From Kiritimatiellia bacterium (GTDB lineage Bacteria > Verrucomicrobiota > Kiritimatiellia > JAAZAB01), in assembly GCA_028718125.1 (NCBI GenBank), contig JAQUMN010000014.1, positions 1-64,000 of the forward strand: a DNA stretch of 64,000 bases, written 5' to 3'. The translations under genes were made by a program, and so were the position numbers. Position 1 is the first letter of the stretch; every line of letters starts with the position of its first letter. This document shows, piece after piece, positions 48,137-57,256 of this stretch. The notes under the pieces are model-generated. The model had not been told where the DNA came from. It ran no database searches and saw nothing but the letters and a program-made list of their open reading frames with translations.

Positions 48137-49024
48137 TTACACAGCCTTCTGCACGGCTACCCAGCCTTCACGGCCCGGCACGTTCCCCTTTGCGATGCAA
48201 CCGGGAGGAATGACCGACGCGGCGGGCAACAGGGCGCCTAACGGCACGAACTCGTGGCCCAGCAAAAGCGCCTTTTGTACAAACCGATCGAACAAGTCCC
48301 GGCAAATGATGCCTTCAGCCTCGGCATGAATTGTCAGGACATTGAGCCCATCAGGGCGGATTTTGGACAGCAGGTAGTCGTTGTAGCTCTCAGAGTCAAT
48401 GCCGCTGCGGCCGATCACCTCATCATAGGTCGGCATGGTGGCCGGTATCTGAGGCTGGTTCAACAGAACATTTGCGACTTGCGGACGAAAGACCGCCTGC
48501 CCGCGGCAGTCGCTGTTAAATACGAAAGGGAAATGTTCTTTTTCGCACAAGACGGTCTCAGTACAGCGCCAGCCGGGCGCCCCCGAACAGACCGGCGGTG
48601 TGCCGACAATCGTGGTCATCAGGTCAACTCCGCGCTCCAGGCCGTCACGAATAACCTCCGGAAGCATGTGTTCGATGTGCGCCTGCCAAGTGTAGTGATC
48701 CCAGGCGTGTAATCCCATTTCATGACCGGCGCCGGCGGCCTGACGCAGGCAATCGCCCAGGCGCTTGCCGATGAGCGTCCCCGGCCAGCATGTGCCCCGC
48801 AGAAGAATGTCCCAGCCGTAAAGCCCCGCGGCATTACTCCGCAGCATCTTCACCAGGAAACGCGGACGCACCAGTCGCCAGATGTGGCGCCCCATGTTGT
48901 CGGGTCCCACTGAAAAGAAAAACGTGGCGCGAATGCCGCGGGTGGCCAGCAGACGGCAAAGGAGCGGCACGCCGTCACGCGTGCCGCGGAAGGTGTCCAC
49001 ATCGATGCGCAGACCTATTCTCAT
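48137..49024 (-). CDS. arnD: 4-deoxy-4-formamido-L-arabinose-phosphoundecaprenol deformylase (ArnD)
   Basis: A 295-residue polysaccharide-deacetylase-type enzyme. [20 protein letters not shown] with the metal Asp pair and [14 protein letters not shown] with the His metal site are ArnD-like, as is the C-terminal LTIHAEAEG. It removes the formyl group from undecaprenyl-phosphate-linked 4-formamido-arabinose, giving Ara4N for lipid A. Its ATG overlaps the arnA stop (ATGA). arnB, arnC and arnT are not in the window. Confidence 0.9.
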   Translation of the reverse strand: MRIGLRIDVDTFRGTRDGVPLLCRLLATRGIRATFFFSVGPDNMGRHIWRLVRPRFLVKMLRSNAAGLYGWDILLRGTCWPGTLIGKRLGDCLRQAAGAGHEMGLHAWDHYTWQAHIEHMLPEVIRDGLERGVDLMTTIVGTPPVCSGAPGWRCTETVLCEKEHFPFVFNSDCRGQAVFRPQVANVLLNQPQIPATMPTYDEVIGRSGIDSESYNDYLLSKIRPDGLNVLTIHAEAEGIICRDLFDRFVQKALLLGHEFVPLGALLPAASVIPPGCIAKGNVPGREGWVAVQKAV

Positions 49025-51018
49025 TCCTGATCTTCGATGCCGAATTCACCGGACGCAACGGCTTCCTTGAGGAAGAAATCCAGGGTTTCATCCACCGACT
49101 GTTCGAGCGGAATCGTCGGCGTCCAGCCAAGCAGTTTTTGAGCCTTGCGGATGCTGGGCCGCCGATGCTCCACATCCTGGTAACCGGCGCCGTAATAACG
49201 GCCGCTTTCCATTTCCTGGAGGCCGGCAAACGGCGGGAACTTGCTCCGCAGGGGATGCTTTTTGAATTTGCGGATCAGGATTTCGGCCAGTTCCTTGATG
49301 CTGGCCTCGTTGACCGGATTGCCGATGTTGAATATCTGGCCGTCGCATTTACCATCCTGGTTTTCGATGATCCGGAACAGGCCTTCAATGCCGTCCTTGA
49401 CGTCCGTGAAGCACCGTTTCTGTTCGCCGCCATCGATCAGACGGATGGGACTGCCCTCAACCAGGTTGAGAATCAACTGGGTGATGGCACGCGAACTGCC
49501 GATGCGCGCCGACATCAGGCTGTCCAGGCGCGGCCCGATCCAGTTGAACGGACGAAACAGGGTAAAACGCAGCTTCTCGTGCCGGCCGTAGGCCCAGATG
49601 ACGCGGTCCAGGAGCTGTTTGGAGCAGGAATAAATCCAGCGCTCCATACGGATGGGACCAACGATCAGGCGCGAATTGTCTTCATCGAACTCCTGATCGT
49701 CGCACATGCCATATACTTCCGAGGTTGAGGGAAACACGATGCGCCGGCCATATTTTGCGCAGTAACGCACAACGCGCAGGTTTTCCTCAAAATCCAGGTT
49801 GAACACCCGCAGGGGATTGCGCGTATATTCGATCGGCGTGGCGATAGCCACCAGCGGCAAAATGACGTCGCACTTGCGCACGTGATACTCGATCCACTCT
49901 CGCGAGATGGAAATATCGCCTTCGTCGTAATAAAAGTCGGGCCGCTTGAGCAGCCGCGCGATTTTGTCCGAGTGCAGATCCATGCCGTGCACCACATATC
50001 GGCCGCTATCCAGCAGCCGCTCGCTGAGGGCATTGCCGATAAATCCGTTCACGCCCAGGATCAGCACGGCAGTTTTGCGCTTGGATGTGACCAGCTTGCG
50101 CGCACCCAGTCGCGCGCCCTTCGCCAGGCCCAGAACGGCGGCAACCTGGGCGCCCGCCATGACAATATCCTTGTCCGGCTGAGCCAGTTCCACGTGCACG
50201 GCGCCCTGACCACAGGCCACGGTCAGCGGATCGGTCGCCAGCACAGTGCCGGGATTTTCGTTCGTCTTCGATTTTTCCGCCGTGGCCGACCACACCAGCA
50301 GTTTGCGGTCGCCTGAGAGGGTAAACGCGCCCGGATAGGGATGCGTAACGGCGCGGACCAGGTTGCAGATGCCCTGAGCGCTTTTGTTCCAGTCAATTTC
50401 ACCATCCTCCGGGCGGCGCCCGCCGAAATAGGTGGCTTTTGCCTGGTCCTGGGGCGTGCGCGGCGCCTTAAGCGCGCGGACGCGCGGCAACGTCTTGTCC
50501 AGAAGGCGCGTGGAGGCAGCGGTCATTTTGCCGAAGAGCGTCAGCGCCGTTTCGCCCTTGTCTATCGGCACCTTGGCCTGCGCCACGATATCGCCATCAT
50601 CCGGATGCAGGGTCATGTAATGCAGGGTCACGCCGGTTTCTTTTTCGCCGTTGATCAGTACCCAGTTCACCGGGCAACGCCCGCGGTATTTCGGCAGAAG
50701 CGACCCGTGCAGGTTGATGCAACCCCGGGGCGGAATATCCAGGATCGCCGCCTTCACCATTTGGCGATAATAAAACGAGAAGATGATGTCCGGCTTCAAG
50801 GCCCGGATTTTTTCCACCCAGATCGGATGATTGATGTCCTCCGGCGCATAAACCGGGATGCCGCGCGCGGCCGCCAGCTCCGCTACGGAATGAAACCAGA
50901 CGACCTCGCCGGGATTGTCCTTGTGGGTAAAAACCGCCTGCACATCGAACCCATTCCGCAAGAGCGCATCGAGGCCTGCACAACCAATATCATGATATGC
51001 TAAAACAATTGCTTTCAT
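49021..51018 (-). CDS. arnA: Bifunctional UDP-Ara4N formyltransferase/UDP-glucuronate decarboxylase (ArnA)
   Basis: A 665-residue two-domain enzyme of lipid A modification. The N-terminal formyltransferase half carries N102 and H104 ([13 protein letters not shown]) and D140 (LHPDDGD), matching the E. coli catalytic trio. The C-terminal SDR half has the NAD site [28 protein letters not shown], and the [10 protein letters not shown] Tyr-Lys pair. It oxidises UDP-glucuronate to the 4-keto-pentose and formylates UDP-Ara4N. The ATG at 51018 follows GGAGCCATT. It heads the group arnA-arnD-ABC-DUF1854. Confidence 0.93.
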   Translation of the reverse strand: MKAIVLAYHDIGCAGLDALLRNGFDVQAVFTHKDNPGEVVWFHSVAELAAARGIPVYAPEDINHPIWVEKIRALKPDIIFSFYYRQMVKAAILDIPPRGCINLHGSLLPKYRGRCPVNWVLINGEKETGVTLHYMTLHPDDGDIVAQAKVPIDKGETALTLFGKMTAASTRLLDKTLPRVRALKAPRTPQDQAKATYFGGRRPEDGEIDWNKSAQGICNLVRAVTHPYPGAFTLSGDRKLLVWSATAEKSKTNENPGTVLATDPLTVACGQGAVHVELAQPDKDIVMAGAQVAAVLGLAKGARLGARKLVTSKRKTAVLILGVNGFIGNALSERLLDSGRYVVHGMDLHSDKIARLLKRPDFYYDEGDISISREWIEYHVRKCDVILPLVAIATPIEYTRNPLRVFNLDFEENLRVVRYCAKYGRRIVFPSTSEVYGMCDDQEFDEDNSRLIVGPIRMERWIYSCSKQLLDRVIWAYGRHEKLRFTLFRPFNWIGPRLDSLMSARIGSSRAITQLILNLVEGSPIRLIDGGEQKRCFTDVKDGIEGLFRIIENQDGKCDGQIFNIGNPVNEASIKELAEILIRKFKKHPLRSKFPPFAGLQEMESGRYYGAGYQDVEHRRPSIRKAQKLLGWTPTIPLEQSVDETLDFFLKEAVASGEFGIEDQE

Positions 51019-51322
51019 AATGGCTCCATTCTGAATTGACTTCACACCCCACCCTGTAATTGGCCATTACATTAAGCATTTCCGGCGGGTAAATGCAAAG
51101 GGATTTTTTTAGGAACAAGCTGTATTTGCAGTCACACTTCAAATCCACCAAGAAAGGGAGAAAGCGGCCTGTTCGATAATCCTGGGCTAAGGTTTATTCT
51201 CCCATCGCCATCACATTACTACATACACCGGGTAAATATCGCGCCTGGTTGCCGTGCGCGATGGCATCTGCCCCGCAAACATAACCTCGCCTGGTCAGCG
51301 TCAACAAAGTGGGCTATCGCCA
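51019..51322. other. Intergenic region upstream of arnA
   Basis: About 300 bases without a convincing gene. A 13-bp word ATCGCCATCACAT occurs at 51204-51216 and again at 51316-51328, where it covers the stop codon of the radical SAM gene. A promoter for arnA must lie here, but no good -35/-10 pair stands out. Confidence 0.4.
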
Positions 51323-52315
51323 TCACATAACCACGTCGGCGGGACGGTCGCACTGGCGACAGGCGCCTTTGACGATGCCGACAATGCGCACGTTGTACCC
51401 CTGCCGGACGATCAGTTCCTGGGCGCACTTCGGGCAGAGCGTGTTCTGCCCCTCGCTCGACAGCACGTTGCCCATGTAGACGTAGGTCAGGTCCCGCTTG
51501 CAGCGGGCATAGGCGCGCTCCAGCACGGCGGTCGGCGTGGACGGGATATCCATTTTGTATTCCGGGTGGTAGGCACTCAGGTGGAGCGGCGTCATTTTAC
51601 CAAGGTTCGCGGCCATCCAGGCCGACACCTCGGCGACCTGCTCTTCATCGTCGTTCAATCCGGGGATAAGCAGGCTGGTAATTTCCACGTGACGACCGGC
51701 CGCAACGGCTTGGCGCGCGAACCGGAGCACGGGCGCCAAAGCGCCGTGGCACTGCTGTTTATAGAAGCCCTCGTCCATGCTCTTGATATCAATGTTCAAC
51801 GCGTCGATCAGCGGCAACAACTCCGCCGCGGGCTTTTCCTCGATAAATCCGTTGGTCACCAGCACATTGAACAGTCCCCGCGCGCGCGCCAATTGTGCGC
51901 AATCCCGAACAAACTCATAATTGATGAGCGGCTCATTGTAGGTATAGGCAATGCCCGGGGAATCCTGATCCCAGACTGCCTGCACCACTTCGTCCGGCCG
52001 GAACGTTTGCGCTTGCGCGTTGACGGCCTGGGAAATCTGCCAGTTTTGGCAGAACCGGCAAGCGAAGTTACAGCCCCAGCCGCCGATGCTGAAAATTGCG
52101 CTCCCGGGATGAAAATGATACAGCGGCTTTTTCTCGATCGGATCATTATGCAGGGACGAGAGCCTGCCATACCCCTCCGCCACCAGGCTGCCATCAATCA
52201 CCCGCCGGATGCCGCACACACCGGTTTTCTTTTCGGCAATTACGCAGTGATGCGGGCAAAGCTCGCATTGAATTTTACCCGCTTCGGTTGTGCGCCAGAA
52301 CGCCGCGCTCTGCAT
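51323..52315 (-). CDS. amrS: AmmeMemoRadiSam system radical SAM enzyme
   Basis: A 330-residue radical SAM protein of the pyruvate-formate-lyase-activase-like group. The iron-sulfur motif is C82-x3-C86-x2-C89 (GCNFACRFCQNW). Upstream it has CELCPHHC and TGVCG, and downstream EPLINYEFV, LNIDIKSMDEGFYKQ, LIPGLNDDEEQ and a C-terminal CPKC plus CRQC zinc site: this order is typical of AmrS. The name comes from its usual company with AMMECR1 and Memo domain proteins, which are not adjacent here. GGAGGTGCAAT precedes the ATG. Its reaction is unknown. Confidence 0.9.
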   Translation of the reverse strand: MQSAAFWRTTEAGKIQCELCPHHCVIAEKKTGVCGIRRVIDGSLVAEGYGRLSSLHNDPIEKKPLYHFHPGSAIFSIGGWGCNFACRFCQNWQISQAVNAQAQTFRPDEVVQAVWDQDSPGIAYTYNEPLINYEFVRDCAQLARARGLFNVLVTNGFIEEKPAAELLPLIDALNIDIKSMDEGFYKQQCHGALAPVLRFARQAVAAGRHVEITSLLIPGLNDDEEQVAEVSAWMAANLGKMTPLHLSAYHPEYKMDIPSTPTAVLERAYARCKRDLTYVYMGNVLSSEGQNTLCPKCAQELIVRQGYNVRIVGIVKGACRQCDRPADVVM

Positions 52316-52421
52316 ATTGCACCTCCATAATTCCCAGACGGATAATGCGAAAAAAAATCATGCAATGCAAGCACTCTGCAAAATTCAATTCCTTAGTGGC
52401 GGGAGCTGAATGTTTCCTGTC

Positions 52422-52476
52422 ATTCCCGACCAGACTCGCCTCAGCGAAGCGCTCCGGCGTAGCCTGGGTCGGGAAT
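52422..52476. repeat. GGGAAT-type inverted repeat
   Basis: ATTCCCGACC (52422-52431) and GGTCGGGAAT (52467-52476) form a perfect 10-bp inverted pair around a 35-base centre. A half copy (GGATCGGGAAT) lies near 1818-1828. Together with the next element it forms a composite repeat. Confidence 0.75.
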
Positions 52477-52497
52477 CTAGAAATATTCAATACTGAT

Positions 52498-52525
52498 ACT
52501 GGATTCCCGCTTTCGCGGGAATGAC
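52498..52525. repeat. Dispersed palindrome, dRS3-like
   Basis: An exact inverted copy of the 28 bases at 1885-1912, with the palindromic core ATTCCCGCTTTCGCGGGAAT. It lies 22 bases from the GGTCGGGAAT element, in the 350-base gap ahead of the LpoB-like gene. Confidence 0.8.
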
Positions 52526-52666
52526 AGCATTGAAACCTGCAATCATCTCTCCCTCAGCTGACGCATTGTCCAAAACCGCAAAAAAACATTGACGCTCGCA
52601 TCGAAAAGGGCCATGATAATTTACAAAAGGCGGATTACGTTCAATCATGTCTTTAAGGAGAAAGCG

Positions 52667-53293
52667 ATGAAAGCCATTCTTCGCGCAGTAGTGTCTGGTG
52701 CGGCCGTCGGAGGCATGCTGATACTTACCGGGTGCGCAATGTTCCGGCAAAAAGTGGAGGACAAGGATGTCTCCAATATGCCGGATCTTGATGCCACCTA
52801 CAGCGCCAAGGACCTGCGGAACCTAAGCGAAAAAGTGGCCACGAGCATCGCCACGAGCGATTTCATCAAAAATCAGCCCGGTAATCTGGTTATGATCATC
52901 TACGGCGTCCAGCCCCGCACGACGACATTTGTGGATACCCAGGCCATGACCGATCGCCTGCGGAATACCCTGATGCAGAAGAGCAACAACAAGATCCAGT
53001 TTGTCAATGAGAGCCGCCGCCAGGAGTTGATGAAGGAACAGGGTTTCCAGGCCCAAAACGCCACCGATGAAACCCGCACGGCCGTCGGCAAACAGTTAGG
53101 GGCCAAATATATGCTGACCGGCGCATTGATCGAAATGCAGAAACAAACCGGGAAGCAAGTCCGGGTCTCCAAGACGGAACTGGTGTATTACCAGTTGACC
53201 ATCGAAATCACCGATCTCGAAACCGGGATCATCGCCTGGTCCACGCAGGAAGAATTCGCGCGCACGGCCAGAGAGCCACTTATTGGATGGTAA
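52667..53293 (+). CDS. LpoB-like outer-membrane lipoprotein (penicillin-binding protein activator)
   Basis: A 208-residue lipoprotein. The signal peptide MKAILRAVVSGAAVGGMLIL ends in the lipobox LTGC. The mature part (AKDLRNLSEKVATSIATSDF, then MIIYGVQPRTTTFVDTQAMT and LGAKYMLTGALIEMQKQ) follows the LpoB fold. In Enterobacteria LpoB reaches through the periplasm to activate PBP1B; whether this homologue acts on a PBP is unproven. AAGGAG lies just upstream of the ATG. The stop overlaps the next gene's neighbourhood by design: the next ATG is 2 bases downstream. Confidence 0.85.
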   Translation: MKAILRAVVSGAAVGGMLILTGCAMFRQKVEDKDVSNMPDLDATYSAKDLRNLSEKVATSIATSDFIKNQPGNLVMIIYGVQPRTTTFVDTQAMTDRLRNTLMQKSNNKIQFVNESRRQELMKEQGFQAQNATDETRTAVGKQLGAKYMLTGALIEMQKQTGKQVRVSKTELVYYQLTIEITDLETGIIAWSTQEEFARTAREPLIGW

Positions 53294-53294
53294 C

Positions 53295-54482
53295 ATGCCT
53301 CAGGCGTATCCGGGAATGCTCCTGTTTCTCCGGTGCGGGGCTGTGCTGCTAGTGTGCCTGACCGGATTTCTGGCTGGCTGCGCATCCCCGCCGCTCCAAT
53401 CTGCCCGGGCCAATTTTTATGCCGGAAGGTTTGAGCAGGCCAATACGAATCTGGCCGCCATCCCCAAGGGCGACAAGGACGAGATCCTGTACCTAATGGA
53501 GCGCGGCATGATCCGCCAGAATCTCGGCCAATACGGGGCCAGCGCCCTGGATTGGCGGCAGGCTGGGGAGCTGGACGCCCGGCAGGAAACCTACAGCATC
53601 TCCCGGGGCGCCTCCAGTCTGATCGTGAACGATCGCACGCTTTCTTTCCGCGGCATGCCGTTCGAGCGCACTCTCATGTACGCTTTCCTGGCCAAGGATT
53701 ACCTCGCGGAGTCGAACTGGGATTACGCCGCCATCTGCGCCCGCAACATTATCAAGAAACTGGAGGTCTTGGACGGATTCCCGGATATCGCCTACGGCCG
53801 CTACATGGCCGGATTCTGCCTGGAAATGATCAACGACGAAGGCAATGCCGCCATCCAGTATCGCTCCGCCGGGCGCCTCTTAAAGAACAACGTCATGATT
53901 GACGCACTATCGGGCGATATCCTGCCCGGGACTAATGTAGTTCGCTCCACAACGCCAATTGCCAAATCCGCATTGAAGACCGAGCCTGCAGAGCTGGTTT
54001 GTTTCATCAGCCTGGGCCGCCTGCCGGCGGGTGAGATTTACGGTAATTTCTATTCTCAGTTTCCGCCCTATGCGGAAATCTACTGCGGAAATGAATACCT
54101 GGGGCGCAGTTATCCGTTTGCCAACACCGCCGACTTGATGGCAGACAGTCAGCGCCGCTTGGCAGCCATTCAAATGGCCAAGGACGCCGCGCGTATTGCC
54201 ACGAAAGTTGTAATCGCCGAAGCCGTGAACCAACAAAACAGCGCATTGGGCGCGCTGACCATGCTGGCGTTATTCGCCATGGAAGCGCCTGACACCCGCT
54301 GTTGGGAAACTCTGCCTTTATGGCTGGAAGTGGCCCGAGTCCCCTGCCCCGCAGACCTGAAGAGCTTCACCGTGGTCTTTAAGAACGCCTCCGGCGCACA
54401 GCTGGGCAAGAAAGACATCAGCGCCCCTCTTTCCCGGCAAGGCAACACCTTCATTTCCTTCTGCCGGGATGTGGGGCTCTGA
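53295..54482 (+). CDS. COG3014-like lipoprotein with TPR-like repeats
   Basis: A 395-residue lipoprotein with the lipobox ending at C29 (LTGFLAGC). Early helices (ARANFYAGRFEQANTNLAAI, YLMERGMIRQNLGQYGASAL) are TPR-like. Later parts match proteins annotated COG3014, which in many Gram-negatives lie beside LpoB genes as here. TTG at 53283 is an in-frame alternative to the ATG at 53295. It is probably co-transcribed with the LpoB-like gene and may work in the same peptidoglycan-linked complex; function unknown. Confidence 0.8.
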   Translation: MPQAYPGMLLFLRCGAVLLVCLTGFLAGCASPPLQSARANFYAGRFEQANTNLAAIPKGDKDEILYLMERGMIRQNLGQYGASALDWRQAGELDARQETYSISRGASSLIVNDRTLSFRGMPFERTLMYAFLAKDYLAESNWDYAAICARNIIKKLEVLDGFPDIAYGRYMAGFCLEMINDEGNAAIQYRSAGRLLKNNVMIDALSGDILPGTNVVRSTTPIAKSALKTEPAELVCFISLGRLPAGEIYGNFYSQFPPYAEIYCGNEYLGRSYPFANTADLMADSQRRLAAIQMAKDAARIATKVVIAEAVNQQNSALGALTMLALFAMEAPDTRCWETLPLWLEVARVPCPADLKSFTVVFKNASGAQLGKKDISAPLSRQGNTFISFCRDVGL

Positions 54483-54509
54483 TATACCATTGCGGCAACT
54501 ATTCACAAA

Positions 54510-54668
54510 GTGTTCAGTGTTCGGGGTTCTGAGGAGCTCTGAGCGATGAACCAGCCCGCCTGCAATCCGTCAGCTGGCGGACGCAGCATGGAGGGCATTC
54601 GAACAATGGTTTTCCGAGAAGTCGCTTGAACGGCGCTTTCGCGAACCATAACACCGAACACTGAACAC
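54510..54668. repeat. 15-bp inverted repeat flanking a convergent intergenic region
   Basis: GTGTTCAGTGTTCGG (54510-54524) is perfectly inverted at 54654-54668, with a 129-base centre. The words are built from GTGTTCA. It lies between two convergent genes, where a bidirectional terminator would be expected, but the centre is too long for one simple hairpin. Confidence 0.65.
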
Positions 54669-54690
54669 CTGAGTAATTACGACCGAACGA

Positions 54691-55644
54691 TTATTTCCCC
54701 GTATCGATCGTATTGATGATCCAGGCGGGTTCGACGCCGCCGGTACCGGCAATGACGTTGACGCGCGCTTTATCCAGCACGTCCTTCATTTCCTCGGCGC
54801 TCAGCTTGGTGCGGAAGAGCGGAACCTCAATAGCGGTATCGGCCTTGAGCAGGATCTGTTTGCTGATATCCTGATAACCGGCCTTGCCGATCGTAATCAC
54901 GTGGTCACCAGCATACACCTGAAAGTTCGTCAGGGGCGTCGTGCCGATCAGCACGCCGTCAATTTCCACCATGGCGGGATCCGCCGCGCCAGTTTTTACC
55001 GAAAGTTTGACCTTCGGCCGGCTGTTCTGCTGGGCCAGCCGTGCCTGAAGTTTTTCGTTCATCGCCGGCACGGCCTTGGTAAGGGCTGCCTGCAATAACT
55101 GCACAAGTTCATCCTCGCCTACTACCGTCTGATGCACGTCCGATTGCCGGAAACTTTTGTTGGCAACGCCTTCCGTCATGGCAATCACCGTGCCATCGCT
55201 GGTATCTAATGCTTGCAGGGCCACACGCAGGGTCAGTGTTTGAAACTCGGTTTTTAATCCGCCCTGGTTGACCACTTCCTTGCCGGGCGAATAGCTCATC
55301 AGGTTGCCGCGCAGGACCGCGTCGGCATTCACCGCCTGGGCCGCGCGGAGGAAGGACGGCTTGACTGAGGTCTTTTTATCGTTATCGGTCAAGGATAGCG
55401 ACTGGATCTGGGCGATAAAATCACGGCGATCAATGAGCACATAAGCCGGGTCATTGGCCAGCACTGCGCCCAACGCAAAAACGCCCTTGTCAGCCAGGGC
55501 TTTGGGCGTCACGCCGCCCACCACGCCCGCATCTGAGGATAGCGAAGCCTGGTTGTCAAAGTCCAGCAAGGCTACCCGCATCGGCCCGGCGCCCACAACC
55601 GCCGCCACCATTACCATGCAACCGAACAGTATTCTGGTTTTCAT
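54691..55644 (-). CDS. Secreted CsgG-like/PEGA domain protein
   Basis: A 317-residue exported protein with a signal peptide (MKTRILFGCMVMVAAVVGAG). The next part, VALLDFDNQASLSSDAG to AVNADAVLRGNLMSYSPGKE, has the alpha/beta pattern of CsgG-type lipoprotein domains, as in LpoB relatives. Residues about 205-275 form a PEGA domain (MVEIDGVLIGTTPLTNFQVY, then GDHVITIGKAGYQDISKQIL). GGAAGGAGTCCCGAGA precedes the ATG. It is convergent with the LpoB/COG3014 pair and may be a paralogue of the LpoB fold. Function unknown. Confidence 0.8.
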   Translation of the reverse strand: MKTRILFGCMVMVAAVVGAGPMRVALLDFDNQASLSSDAGVVGGVTPKALADKGVFALGAVLANDPAYVLIDRRDFIAQIQSLSLTDNDKKTSVKPSFLRAAQAVNADAVLRGNLMSYSPGKEVVNQGGLKTEFQTLTLRVALQALDTSDGTVIAMTEGVANKSFRQSDVHQTVVGEDELVQLLQAALTKAVPAMNEKLQARLAQQNSRPKVKLSVKTGAADPAMVEIDGVLIGTTPLTNFQVYAGDHVITIGKAGYQDISKQILLKADTAIEVPLFRTKLSAEEMKDVLDKARVNVIAGTGGVEPAWIINTIDTGK

Positions 55645-55668
55645 TCTCGGGACTCCTTCCTTGTTGAC

Positions 55669-56187
55669 TCAATGCGTTTGCAGATAATATATCAGCCAAA
55701 AGATGAGCGCCAGCACGAGGATCACCATCACAACGGCCTTGTTTCTCACAATCCGGTTTTCCTGGCGCAAGGGCCGCAGATTTTGGAAATGGCCCGCCAT
55801 GAAATAATTTGCGAATTTTTTACGGACCGTCTGTGGATTGCTGTCCGGCTGATCAAAAAGCGAGGGATAGCCGCTTTCGGCTGCAAACGGGCTCCCCGCC
55901 GCCCCGGCGCCGCCGGCCTGCGACTGTCGCGACGCATGGGCAAACAAATCATTTTCCGCATCACCCAGCGGAGGCTTCACCCCAAATACAGGTTCCGGCG
56001 CCGCGGGAACGCCCGGATCGGGAACGGGCCGCTCGCTTTGAAATGGGATTCTGCGGGGAGGCATGGGCGGCTTGGCCTTTTCCGGCCGCGCGGCGACCTT
56101 CATCTCGCCCCGGACGCGCTCCATTTCTTTCTGGAGTTCCTTGATTCGCCGGTCAATAACGTTTCCTTTTTTCTTTCCGAACAGCAT
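55669..56187 (-). CDS. Tail-anchored protein with N-terminal coiled coil
   Basis: A 172-residue protein. Residues about 9-35 form a charged coiled coil (VIDRRIKELQKEMERVRGEM), a long Pro/Ala/Gly-rich disordered stretch follows, and a C-terminal membrane helix ends it (VVMVILVLALIFWLIYYLQ). No signal peptide, so it is expected in the cytoplasm with its tail in the inner membrane. GGAAGGTTCGTT precedes the ATG. I do not recognise a family. It shares the coiled-coil plus C-terminal anchor plan with the next gene upstream. Confidence 0.7.
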   Translation of the reverse strand: MLFGKKKGNVIDRRIKELQKEMERVRGEMKVAARPEKAKPPMPPRRIPFQSERPVPDPGVPAAPEPVFGVKPPLGDAENDLFAHASRQSQAGGAGAAGSPFAAESGYPSLFDQPDSNPQTVRKKFANYFMAGHFQNLRPLRQENRIVRNKAVVMVILVLALIFWLIYYLQTH

Positions 56188-56356
56188 AACGAACCTTCCA
56201 GAACAGGATCAAGCGGACAAATAAAACCTGTCCTTAACCTGAATTATTCATGAACGATCACGAATCATTCACCCTTTGGGCTTCGACTACGGCCTGAAGA
56301 CAGGCCCTGCGCTCAGGGTTAACCTTGAGCAAGGCGCAGAGCACCGCGTCGAAAGG

Positions 56357-57085
56357 TTAAAACAACCTCGCGATCAGTATCCCAATTAATACGATGAGCA
56401 CAACAACCAGGGGCAGGCTGAAGGCCAAGCCCGTTTTCAGCTCATCCCAAAACCGGCGCGGGTAACGGGCCAGTTCGGAAGACTCACCCTGCAGGGCCGG
56501 CTTGGCAATCAATCCAATATTATGACTTTCCCGCATGGCTTCGAGCCGGGCGTAGTCCTTATTGTATTCCTTGCGTGTATTGTCAATAATAACAAGCGCT
56601 TTGTTCAGTTCTTCGCGCAAATCCTCGCTATCTGATGACCACTGCTCCTCGTTAAACTCGCGCATGTCATTCAGCATTTTCTTGAACCGCCGCTCCGTTT
56701 CGGCCAGCAGTTCCAGTCGTTGATTCAAAACGATTTCCTCGCGCTCCAGCGCGATGAGGCTTTTTTCAAGGTGATCGATCATCTCGCGTTTGCCGGCCTC
56801 GTATTTTTCCTGATTGTTGCGCAGGGTTTCCAGATAGTTTTTTTCCCGCTCCAGGGCTTCCTGCTTGGCGCGCAGCCGTTCCAGTTCATCCAGCTTGGTG
56901 GCCACCTGGCTGTTGATTTCCTCCTTGCGATTAGTCAGCGGCGTCAGATTCAAGTCCCCGGTGGGAACTGGTTCCGAGCGTGGAATGTCGCTGGCAGAGC
57001 CGGTATGCACCGGCCCCATTTTTACTTCCTTAACTGCATCGCGTCGCTGGATCAGATCGTCATCAATAAAATCCGTATTGCTCAT
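56357..57085 (-). CDS. Tail-anchored long coiled-coil protein
   Basis: A 242-residue protein. After an N-terminal polar section, residues about 60-190 are a nearly continuous coiled coil (ELERLRAKQEALEREKNYLE, MIDHLEKSLIALEREEIVLN, LLAETERRFKKMLNDMREFN). A hydrophobic C-terminus (FSLPLVVVLIVLIGILIARL) anchors it. AAGGAGGGCGGC precedes the ATG at 57085. The geometry suits a spacer or scaffold at the inner membrane. No family recognised. It is in a row with the 172-residue and LysM genes on the minus strand. Confidence 0.75.
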   Translation of the reverse strand: MSNTDFIDDDLIQRRDAVKEVKMGPVHTGSASDIPRSEPVPTGDLNLTPLTNRKEEINSQVATKLDELERLRAKQEALEREKNYLETLRNNQEKYEAGKREMIDHLEKSLIALEREEIVLNQRLELLAETERRFKKMLNDMREFNEEQWSSDSEDLREELNKALVIIDNTRKEYNKDYARLEAMRESHNIGLIAKPALQGESSELARYPRRFWDELKTGLAFSLPLVVVLIVLIGILIARLF

Positions 57086-57256
57086 GCCGCCCTCCTTGTT
57101 GTTTAAATGAAAAATGCAAAAATATTCTTCTTCCTGGCCGGCGCTGTCTCTCGCCATGCCCGGTTATTTAGCCGGACTTGCGCGCTTCAATCCCTATCCT
57201 ACCCATACATATCAATCTAAAAAAGGATTGCCTTCATTCTGCATTCAGCCTGCAGC

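Noticed and set aside
51204-51328. 13-bp direct repeat ATCGCCATCACAT
   Set aside because: Short, two copies, one overlapping a stop codon; could be chance.
56283-56356. CTTCGAC/GTCGAAAGG and GCTCAGGGTT words before the coiled-coil gene end
   Set aside because: Looks like a decayed palindromic repeat but pairing is too broken to define arms.
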